From assembly GCA_047967505.1 (NCBI GenBank), contig CM106538.1: a DNA stretch of 64,000 nucleotides; one strand, given 5' to 3'. Position 1 is the stretch's first letter, and every line of letters starts with the position of its first letter. This document shows, one piece after another, positions 12,465 through 20,866 of the stretch. Both the position numbers and the translations under genes were made by a program. Source of the DNA: Dipteris shenzhenensis (lineage: Eukaryota; Polypodiophyta; Polypodiopsida; Gleicheniales). The notes beneath the pieces are model-generated. The model did not search any database. It had not been told where the DNA came from and saw nothing but the letters and a program-made list of their open reading frames with translations.

Positions 12465-12847
12465 TTTGACCTCATATTTGGATTCCTCGTTGAATTCCGG
12501 TCATTTTGAGTACCAACATGACCATATTCTGATAAAATTTGGAAAAATGGTGTTTTTGTCATTTTGGCCTGTTTGGGGCCTATTTTGAGTCTGCGCTAGT
12601 CGGAGAAGCTCCCATTTCCAAAACCCGTCACCACCTCCCTTCCTCTCTTTCCTCATCTGGTCGGGGGGTGGGAGGCTGGTGAGGGGGGGGGGGAGGGGGG
12701 GTTGGCAACCGCAGCCGCCAGCCCCGAAATAGGCCCCAAACAGGCCAAAATGACAGAAACACCATTTTTCCAATTTTTATCAGAATATGGTCATGTTGGT
12801 ACTCAAAATGACCGGAATTTGACGAGGAATCCAAATATGAGGTCAAA
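12465..12847. mobile_element. Foldback element with about 122-bp arms
   Basis: The left arm 12465-12586 (starting TTTGACCTCATATTTGGATT) is the near-perfect reverse complement of 12725-12847. The loop holds a long G tract and GGTTGGCAACCGCAGCCGCC, a diverged relative of the GC palindrome repeated at 30.0-31.6 kb. No coding capacity. This could be a MITE-like or foldback element. Confidence 0.8.
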
Positions 12848-13548
12848 TCTATCAAATTATACACTTTGAAAGTAAACAAATTTCCCACATGCTCTCCCTT
12901 CCCCTTTACATTTAGTAGATGAACATAACTTTCACATTCCTCATCCTCTCTCTCCTCCTTGCACTCCTCTTTGCATACCTTATAAGTTCCCCCTCAACGT
13001 TCTCCACTATGATAATGAATATATGTTCCAACTCCCCTCTCCTCCCTTCTCCATGCCACCTTACCCATGCGCCTGTCCCTCCCCCTTTCCTTTATCTCCC
13101 CTCCCCCCCCTCTCTCCTCTTAACTGTAACCACAACCCCAAACTTTCAACCCACCCCACTCCATGACCCCCCCCCCTCTCTCTCTCTCAGGTGAATGAAA
13201 AGCTCGCAATATTCATGAAAATTGAAAAAAAGCTCATGACAAAAAGCTCACCAAAAAATCACACCCATATCAAACCATGGTATTAAAAAAACCATAGAGG
13301 CTACATTCATACAACATCTTGTTGTACCCGATGCCAAAATAGCATTTTTAAACTTGCTTAATGGCATTCATATAAACAAAAGTACCCAGGCGGTTGCAAA
13401 TCATCCACTTCTGTGATTCAAGGTCCTGCAAAAAAATAATTTAAAAAATCCATCAAGAGAAATCAAACTAAACTCAGTGCATAGTAATAATCGTAATAAA
13501 GCTTTTATCATATTAGAAAGATAACAAAGAAGCCCCTACCAAGTGTGT
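12848..13548. other. Pyrimidine-rich tract, then left margin of element A
   Basis: Bases 12890-13190 are CT- and C-rich on the plus strand with no conserved frame. From 13196 the sequence becomes AT-rich and leads into the 248-codon gene. I see no terminal inverted repeat marking the element's left end. Confidence 0.4.
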
Positions 13549-14295
13549 TTAATGCCCCTTTACAAAGTCATTGAATACATTCCAATCATTCTCATCTAAA
13601 GTATACTTATTGCTATTACACTCATAGGTGAGGTTTGCCAATGCAATTACGCTCTCAATATTTATCATGTCAAGGTCTGTAAGGTCATATGTGAAGCATC
13701 TTGAACCTTTTGCCTTTTGATACCACCCAAGCTGGACTTCTACTCCAAAAGGTCTATCTGAAAGGTTGAACCCTCTTTTATATTCCACATACCCCCCACC
13801 AACCTTTCTCCTCATTTTTTGAACTCGTCCAAGGTACCATATAGCTTGTGTTTTCTTTTTTTGCAAAGATCTTGGATTGCATTTCCTTTTGCTTTTCCTT
13901 GTTTTGTGTTCTTCATGAAAGAATATGGCACAATCGGAACCTATTTCAAATAGGTTCTCATTTGATGTAGCAAGAGGTATATCTTCCTTAGAGTAGTATA
14001 CTCCTTGGTGAACCCTTGTGAGTCTATCTTTAGAGAGTGTGGGATTTCCATTAAGTTGGCTTACCAATGTGGACTTGAAGAGAGTTTTACCATCAATGGT
14101 AACAACTGGGCTCACTGCTTCTTGTTCATCTAGGAGAGAATCCACCACATGTCTGATTTCACTTATAACACTTATTTCATTAATTTTGGACTTGTCAATG
14201 TACAAATTCATTTTTACATATACTTTTGGACTAGTTTTCAGATAAAATTTAAGAAAAACCCAATCTTCAAAGCACATATAAAAACATAAAAACAA
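13549..14295 (-). CDS. Hypothetical 220-248 aa protein with BAH-like beta-rich region
   Basis: An intact minus-strand frame. The first methionine is at 14295; a more likely protein start is MNLYIDKSKINEISVISEI at 14211 (220 residues), because the first 28 codons look like intron or leader sequence. The second half reads GSDCAIFFHEEH, IWYLGRVQKMRRK, VQLGWYQKAKG, FTYDLTDLDMINIESVI, a beta-rich pattern with regularly spaced W/Y residues resembling BAH-type chromatin modules. The extreme C-terminus of the transposase in copy A (FWVAKVVDVQ, AVWYEPKG, TIIVSW) has a similar look. A lysine/arginine-rich stretch (KTRKSKRKCNPRSLQKKK) may be a nuclear signal. A fragment of its 5' part is duplicated at 17241-17310. 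Function unknown. Confidence 0.5.
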   Translation of the reverse strand: MFLCFYMCFEDWVFLKFYLKTSPKVYVKMNLYIDKSKINEISVISEIRHVVDSLLDEQEAVSPVVTIDGKTLFKSTLVSQLNGNPTLSKDRLTRVHQGVYYSKEDIPLATSNENLFEIGSDCAIFFHEEHKTRKSKRKCNPRSLQKKKTQAIWYLGRVQKMRRKVGGGYVEYKRGFNLSDRPFGVEVQLGWYQKAKGSRCFTYDLTDLDMINIESVIALANLTYECNSNKYTLDENDWNVFNDFVKGH

Positions 14296-14339
14296 GCATT
14301 TTTTTATATATTTTTTAAGGACATGAAACTAAAATTATA

Positions 14340-14700
14340 AAATTTAACGCAGTCTAGATAAGTTACATGAAAAAATAAGATTAGGTTGTTGTAAACTCTC
14401 TTAATATTTAATGGTGTTAATAAACACCTTCAAAAGTTAAGCCTGAGATAAGTTACACAAAAAAGAGTGGTCCATTAATTGTAAACTCTCTTTATATTTA
14501 TAATAGTGTTTAGGAAACACTTTCAAAAGTTACAAGTGGAAGTAGCAAACTCTCACAATATTTATAATTTAGGTGTTGAAAAACACCAAAAGTTACAATA
14601 AGACTCTCATTGGAAGGCAAATTACACCAAAAGTTACAATAAGACTCTCACTGGAAGGCAAATTTATTTTCAAGACTACAGCCATTCAATTTGATGAATT
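14340..14700. repeat. AT-rich short tandem repeats
   Basis: Three to four units of about 95 bp with GATAAGTTACA, GTAAACTCTCTTAATATTTA and AAACACCTTCAAAAGTTA, then a duplicated 54-bp unit (CACCAAAAGTTACAATAAGA) at 14583-14660. Confidence 0.6.
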
Positions 14701-14708
14701 TTCTATTT

Positions 14709-15143
14709 TCAAGTCCTTAGCCTAAATTCAACCCATTCAAGAGCTGAGCTCATCTCATCCTCATCGATGTAGTTAAAATTATAGAAGAGAAGTAAGGATT
14801 GATGAATTTTCTCCTGCATAACACTTTGTTTATTCTGAATGGCTTGTGCTTCCTTGGGGGAAAATCTTCCATAACGAGCCACATGCGAAGATATCTCACT
14901 TTGAAAGTCTATCAACTCTCTCCTATATGACTGCAATTTATCTATTTCAGTAGTAGCCATACTTATTTTTCTTTCCTCTTCCTTCTCTAAGCCCTTCTGA
15001 CAAGAAAAGTCATCCTTCTCGTACTGGGTTAATGGAGCTGGATTTTGCTTTCTCTCCTCTCTCTTTCCTTGGTTCTCGGCAATCCATTCTTTGAGGCTGC
15101 TAATGGCTTGCTCGACAGAATCGATTACCTTAAAAAGATCCAT
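14709..15143 (-). CDS. Small helical protein, 144 aa (paralogue of 17770-18222)
   Basis: Starts MDLFKVIDSVEQAISSLKEW and is predicted to be mostly helical. It aligns end to end with the 150-residue protein at 17770-18222: I-x2-V-E-x2-I-x2-LKEWIA near residues 7-22, LTxxE(K/R)xxF near 40, a charged middle, RxGRF near 100, and NY(I/V)-E-D near 127 before a terminal W(V)-containing helix. I chose this start because it matches the paralogue; the longer upstream frame (to 15806) is a low-complexity artefact of the purine minisatellite. No family is recognised. It lies between a dead protease module and the 248-codon gene, all on the minus strand. Confidence 0.6.
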   Translation of the reverse strand: MDLFKVIDSVEQAISSLKEWIAENQGKREERKQNPAPLTQYEKDDFSCQKGLEKEEERKISMATTEIDKLQSYRRELIDFQSEISSHVARYGRFSPKEAQAIQNKQSVMQEKIHQSLLLFYNFNYIDEDEMSSALEWVEFRLRT

Positions 15144-15149
15144 AATGGC

Positions 15150-15660
15150 TGCAAGATGAAAGGAGTATGCTTGAGAAGAGGAGGTAAGGCTGCGGGCAAG
15201 ATGGAAGGAGCAAGCTTGAGGAGAGGAGTAAGGTAAGAAGAGTAAAGTGGAAGAAGTGTGGAGAGGAGTAAGGTAAGAAGAGTAAAGTGGAAGAAGTTTT
15301 TGCTGCGGGTGAGATATAGAAGATGAATGAGGTGAGGAAGGTAACGAGAGTGAGGAAAGATATAGAAGACTAACAAGGTGAGGAAGGTAACGAGAGTGAG
15401 GAAGAGAGTGAGGAAAGATATAGAAGACGAACGAGGTGAGGAAGGTAACGAGAGTGAGGAAGGTAACTAGAGGAGATAAGGCAAGATGAAAGGAGTATGC
15501 TTGAGAAGAGGAGGCAAGGCTGTGGGCAAGATGGAGGAGCAAGCTTGAGGAGAGGAAGGAGCAAGCTTGAGGAGAGGAAGGAGCAAGCTTGAGGAGAGGA
15601 GTAAGGTAAGAAGAGCAAAGTGGAAGAAGTGTCTGCTGCGGGTGAGATCTGCGGGTGAGA
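15150..15660. repeat. Purine-rich minisatellite upstream of the 144-aa gene
   Basis: Imperfect units with GGAGCAAGCTTGAGGAGAGG, GGTAAGAAGAG and AGGAAAGATATAGAAGA. It occupies the position where the small gene's promoter or leader would be. The second small paralogue has an analogous purine-rich minisatellite at 18240-19030. Confidence 0.6.
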
Positions 15661-16300
15661 TATAGAAGATGAACGACTACTAGGGAATTTATAGAACTAC
15701 AGATGCAAGACCGTAATGCGAGATGACTAGATGCAAGATCGTAATGCAAGACATTATAAAATAAAATGATGGGATGCAAGACCGTAATGGGAGACATTTG
15801 AGACATATAAGATAGTGATAGTACATTGAAATCTATAAAGTAAAATGATGGAACATAGGAATGATATAATTAATAGAATCTCATCATGAAGAGCAAAGTG
15901 CAAGAAGTGTCTGCTGCGGGTGAGATATAGAAGATGAACGACTACTAGGGAATTTATAGAACTACAGATGCAAGACCGTAATGCGAGATGACTAGATGCA
16001 AGATTGTAATGCGAGACATTATAAAATAAAATGATGGGATGCAAGACCGTAATGGGAGACATTTGAGACATATAAGATAGTGATAGTACATTGAAATCTA
16101 TAAAGTAAAATGATGGAACACAAGAATGATATAATTAATAGAATCTCATCATGAGATACTTGCTGTACATAATAAATGATAGATTTTGAGTACATTGAAA
16201 TCTATAAAATAAAGTGATGGAACATAAGAATGATATGATTATTAGATTCTCATCATAAGATATTTATTGTACATAATAAATTAGACTTTCAAAAAAGTAA
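15634..16300. repeat. 265-bp tandem duplication plus partial third copy
   Basis: The unit from GTGTCTGCTGCGGGTGAGAT through ATGATGGAACA is duplicated with a period of 265 bp (15634 and about 15908). The end of the unit (TACATTGAAATCTATAAA, AGAATCTCATCATGAGATA) occurs again near 16190-16270. Confidence 0.7.
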
Positions 16301-16440
16301 AACCTAATGTATTGTAATGAAAAAATATCATAAAATATCCTAATGTATTGCAACATTTAACATAAGTTTTAAAAACACTATCATTAATCAATACAAACAA
16401 GATAAAAATCTTCAAGGACTCATGTTTCTTTCTACATGTT

Positions 16441-17178
16441 TTACAACTGCTGAATAGAGTCTGATGAGTCCTCTTGAGGCTGTGATTCTCTAAGAGTACA
16501 TTGAGTCTCTACTTGTGTGGATGGTGTACATTGAGATTCTACTTCTGGTGCAATCGGGATAGACTTAATCTCTTCCTCCTTTACAAGATGTGATGTTGTA
16601 GATGCACATTGAGTCTCCACTTCTTGTGTAGGAAGAATGCATTGAGTCTCTAATGTAGACTGTAATGCTTCTACTTGAGGCTGTGATACAGAAGGAGACT
16701 GAATTGTCTCTTCTTTTTCTTTGGCTCCCTCAGGTTCTTCATTGAGTCCATCATGTTGTTTCCCAATGATAGCAGTTAGATAGTGAACAGTCTTAGCCAC
16801 CAAATCTTGTAGCTCGAGCTTGGTATATGCTTCTATGGAGACATGTTCAAAAATTTCATTGAGATACAACATGAAGTTGTAGGCAATTCTCCACCCACTA
16901 CTAAACATGTCCTTTTGGTCCACTGCGAGGCGTGTCTAGAAATTTGGTTGGTCTTGATGCTCCCTGATTTTCATAATCGCAGAAACTAACTTGTTTGCAG
17001 ACCTGTCCATCATGACATATGACAAAGTGAATTTGTGTAGTAAATAGTAACTTGATGCATGTTCATAATGATATGATAAAAGAACACTTACTTGAACACC
17101 CCGTGAAAGCCTGTAATTGAGTTGACAAACCAACAATGGTTGTCATCAAGGTCCCATACTATCAGGCTTCAATGTGAA
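16441..17178 (-). pseudogene. Dead Ulp1-like protease module M4
   Basis: Two exons of the module remain: 17178-17092 (His box) and 17002-16441 (Cys box and tail). In the His box the invariant HW is destroyed: after the histidine codon (17172-17174) the next codon is TGA (17169-17171) in place of TGG. The second exon has TAG at 16936-16938, and the catalytic cysteine of DGHSCGW is replaced (DMFSSGW, codon 16897-16899 is AGT, Ser). The N-terminal module exons are missing. The C-terminal tail keeps an open frame with four V/L-E-T/S-QC repeats (EVETQC, EVESQC) like those ending the M3 exon. The GT-AG sites are preserved, so decay is recent or the tail is still used. Its counterparts in the main gene are intact. 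Confidence 0.75.
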
Positions 17179-17240
17179 CTACATCACCAATAAAGAGCGA
17201 TAAGATTTATCACAATATTAAGTATTAATTGACACAATAT

Positions 17241-17765
17241 TATAAATAACACCTATTTCATTAATTTTGGACTCTTGCACTGTCCAAATTCATTTTGTGA
17301 GATAATTCTGGATAAAACATTTCAAAAAAAGAGGCTCTTATAAAACAAAACATTGAGTCAAAAAGGAAGATTTAAAAAAATCAAATTAGAAAAAATGACG
17401 TGAGATGTTAAAAATAGAGTACATCACATTGTTAAAAGAGACAAAAAAGTAAGATTTTAAAAAATCAAATTAGAAAAAATGGCGTGACATGTTATGAAAA
17501 CTAGAGTACATTTCAAAAAGAGCACATCACATTTGTAAAGAAGTAGATCATATTACTCAAAGCCATATGGTGCCAAAAAACACCTTAATACAGTCTCTCT
17601 TAACATCATCTTAACATCACATTTGTACAAGAAGTACTAGATCATATTACTCAAAGCCATATGGTGTCAAAAAACACCTTAATACAAGGCCATATGGTGT
17701 CAAAAAATACCTTAATACAAAGCCATATGGTGTCAAAAAACACCTTAATACAGTCTCTCTTATCT
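17241..17765. repeat. Rearranged spacer with fragment and tandem repeats
   Basis: Bases 17241-17310 copy the start of the 248-codon gene (ATTTCATTAATTTTGGAC, CAAATTCATTTT). After that a segment with AAATCAAATTAGAAAAAATG is duplicated at 17370-17490, and CATATGGTGTCAAAAAACACC occurs about four times at 17560-17755. No gene. Confidence 0.6.
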
Positions 17766-17769
17766 AAGT

Positions 17770-18222
17770 CTAGAAGATCTCATCATTGGTCTCTCTTATC
17801 TTCTCAACAACCCAATCCTTCACTGCCTCCACAGCTGTATCCTCAACATAATTACATGAGAAGAAGAAGTTTAAGCAATCACAAATTGTTTCTTTATAAT
17901 TTCTCTGAGAGGCTCTTATTGTTCTCTCAGCATCCGCATCAAATCGCCCATGACGAGAGCTACGATAACGCAGGTTACTTAAGAAATCTAATAGATCTTG
18001 TCGTGCTTTTATCATACGTCTTAGAAGTCTTTCACTATCTGCTATCTTGAGAGTCTCCTCCCTCTCTGCGTGCCTTTGTGCAGCAAATTCCTCTCTCTCC
18101 ATGTGTGTCAAAGGAGAACCTTGTCGAATTCTGGCCTCTCTCTGTGCTCCTTGGTCAGCAATCCATTCTTTGAGATTGTTAATTCCGAACTCCACGTTTT
18201 CGACAATGCCAAGGACATCCAT
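17770..18222 (-). CDS. Small helical protein, 150 aa (paralogue of 14709-15143)
   Basis: MDVLGIVENVEFGINNLKEW at the start; entirely open with a single methionine start at 18222. It is rich in R/E/D/L with helix-forming spacing and no cysteine or membrane motif except a short CLNFFFSCNY near residue 122. Clear homology over its whole length to the 144-residue protein, so the pair arose by duplication inside element A. It sits between the last exon of the protease gene (19569) and the dead module M4, all on the minus strand, and has a purine-rich minisatellite immediately upstream. Function unknown; a small accessory or dimerising DNA-associated protein would be a guess. Confidence 0.65.
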   Translation of the reverse strand: MDVLGIVENVEFGINNLKEWIADQGAQREARIRQGSPLTHMEREEFAAQRHAEREETLKIADSERLLRRMIKARQDLLDFLSNLRYRSSRHGRFDADAERTIRASQRNYKETICDCLNFFFSCNYVEDTAVEAVKDWVVEKIRETNDEIF

Positions 18223-18239
18223 GGGTGGGGAGATGATAA

Positions 18240-19030
18240 AGAAAGGGAGATGGACTACGATGCAAGAAAGAAGAGAGTGTCTGCGGAGGAAGAACTAGGA
18301 TAGAAGATTACTTGGTTATCAAGATGGATGAAAGAAGACTCTGAGAGTGTTTGCGGAAGGACTAGGATAGAAGAATACAAGTTAATGAGAAGCACTAGGA
18401 TGCAAGAAAGAAGAGAGTGTCTGCAAAAGAACTATGATAGAAGAATACTTGGTTATCAGGATGGATGAAAGAAGACTCTGAGAGTGTTTGCGGAAGGACT
18501 AGGATAGAAGAATACAAGAAGAATACAAGTTAATGTGAGAAGCACTAGGATGGATGAAAGAAGAGAGTGTTTGTGGAAGAACTAGGATAGAAGAATACTT
18601 GGTTATCAAGATGGATGAAAGAAGACTCTGAGAGTGTTTGGGGAAGGACTAGGATAGAAGAATACAAGTTACTCAGAAGGATACTTGGTTATCAGGATGG
18701 ATGAAAGAAGACTCTGAGAGTGTTTGCGGAAGGACTAGGATAGAAGAATACAAGTTACTCAGAAGGACTAGGATGTAAGAAATAAGAGAGTGTTTGTGGA
18801 AAGACTAGGATGGAAGAATACAAGTGCACTAAGGCACGATGTGTTCACTACGATAAGGATAAGGGTTGGAATAAAGTGAGTGGCACGATGTGTTCACTAT
18901 GATAAGGGTTGGAATAAAGCGAGTGGAGATTGAATGCTCTACTTTAAGTGAGTGGAGATGATAAGGATAAGGGTTGGAATAAAGTGAGAGAAGCATTGCG
19001 AATGCTCTACTTTAAGTGAGTGGAGACTGT
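18240..19030. repeat. Purine-rich minisatellite upstream of the 150-aa gene
   Basis: About seven imperfect units containing GGATGGATGAAAGAAGACTC, GAGAGTGTTTGCGGAAGGAC and TAGGATAGAAGAATACAAG, then GATAAGGGTTGGAATAAAG repeats at 18850-19010. Confidence 0.7.
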
Positions 19031-19042
19031 CCAACTGAATAA

Positions 19043-19490
19043 AATTCTCATTACACAAGGATTTATTTCCAAATAATCACATCATCACACATTCATATCA
19101 TAAAATTGTGTGCATGAAGAAATATATTACAAATATTACATCATCACATATTCATATCAAAATTCTCATCACACAAGGATTTATTTTCAAATAATCACAT
19201 CATCACACATTCATATCATAAAATTGTGTGCATGAAGAAATATATTACAAATATTACATCATCACATATTCATATCAAAATTCTCATCACACAAGGATTT
19301 ATTTTCAAATAATCACATCATCACACATTCATATCATAAAATTGTGTGCATGAAATAAATATATTACAAATATTACATCATCAAATATTCATATCAGAAT
19401 TCCCATCACACAAGGATTTATTTCCAAATAATCACATCATCACACATTCATATCATAAAATTGTGTGCATAAAGAAATTATATAAATATC
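19043..19490. repeat. 119-bp tandem repeat, four copies
   Basis: Units start near 19043, 19162, 19280 and 19399 with ATTCTCATCACACAAGG and include CATATCATAAAATTGTGTGC. AT-rich, directly downstream of the protease gene. Confidence 0.8.
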
Positions 19491-19568
19491 ATGATTATGC
19501 CACTTAAGTAATAAGTCACAAATTGGTGTATAATCAACAAAAACTACAAACACAACATCATACATGCA

Positions 19569-20866
19569 TCACAACTCTTGTGATGCTTCTAGTGGAGACT
19601 CTGGCAACTCTTCGGACGCTTCCAATGGAGGCTGTGGTACTGTAGATGTACACTCGGTCTCTACTTCTTTTGTAGTATGTAGTGCTTTCGGAGTAGACTC
19701 AGTATCCTCTTCCTTAAATGCAAGCGGAGGCGGTGGCAACTCTTCTGATGCTTCTAGTGGAGGCTGTGGTGCTGTAGGTGTACATTGGGTCTCTACTTCT
19801 TCTGTAGTATGCAGTGCTTTCATAGTAGACTCAGTCTCCTCTTCCTTAAAGGGAAGCTCTGGTATTGCTTCAGTTGCACGTTGTATTCTAATGGTAGCAA
19901 TTAGGTCTCGAATGATTTCAGCCCTAAACAATTGTATATCCTCCTCTGAATATTTGAGCTCCAAAGAGTCTTCCGATGAGATCTGTGGCATAAGTGAGAA
20001 AATTTCTTTGAAAATCAACATGCAGTTGTAGGCAACTCTCCACCCACAACTATGCCCATCTTCCTGCTCTACTACTAAACGCTTTTGGAAGTCTACCGAG
20101 TCTTTGTACTGTCCTGTTTCTCTGATAGCAGATACCAACTTCTCAATCGACCTGCTCATCGTGACATATTAAAAAAACTTAGTGTATCTATCACATAAGG
20201 TACATAATATAGAAGTAACAACAGATTAATAGAATACTTACGTTTGCACTGAGCCATGAAAGCCTGCAATGGAGTTAACAAACCAACAATAGTTGTCTTC
20301 AAGGTTCCAAACCACCAGACTCCAATGTTCCCTACACGAATAATTAAGAACCATTATTATTTAACACAATGTTGCCAGTACAAGATGAAAATAAAGGTTG
20401 CCATGATACTTACATCTCATGATATGCCATAAATAGGACTCGCACGCCATGTAAATGTAAAGGCTGTAATAATTTACAAACATCAGCTATTGTCTTTCTG
20501 CTATCGCTAAGTATAGGAGAAAGGAGGGAATCCAACATATACGCACGATTTTGTACGACTCTACCAAATCGTGAGATAACTATACTGCACCAACAAATAA
20601 ATGAATATTAGCTTATTAGATTTAATCAAAATAAATGAATATTAGCTTATTAGCTTATTAGATTAAATCAAAATATTGAATTATCAAGTAGAGAAAAAGT
20701 TTGTATCAAACCTGAGAATGGCCATCATAACGTTGTTATTGACCTCATTTGAAGCTCTAGAGAGAATTGAAATCTCTTCTCCCCCAAATTCAAGATACTG
20801 AGGTCTATGTTGAATCATAACCCTAACATTAAAAGAGCTTCCCAATTCTTTTAATGAGGCCATGTT
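19569..20866 (-). other. Ulp1/C48-like protease module M3 with VETQC tail
   Basis: Begins inside the 465-base exon (FGGEEISILSRASNEVNNN), then 171- and 90-base exons (MEHWSLVVWNLED, His codon 20325-20327; CWFVNSIAGFHG) and a last exon with VEQEDGHSCGWRVAYN (Cys codon 20046-20048). The tail after the domain has two repeats of EVETQCTPTAPQPPLEASEE type separated by FKEEDTESTPKALHTT, then a stop. The catalytic His, Gln and Cys look intact. Confidence 0.75.

Noticed and set aside
14709-15806. 365-codon protein as a single gene
   Set aside because: The first 221 codons are leucine/serine/proline low complexity from the purine minisatellite; homology to the 150-residue paralogue begins only at the methionine at 15143.
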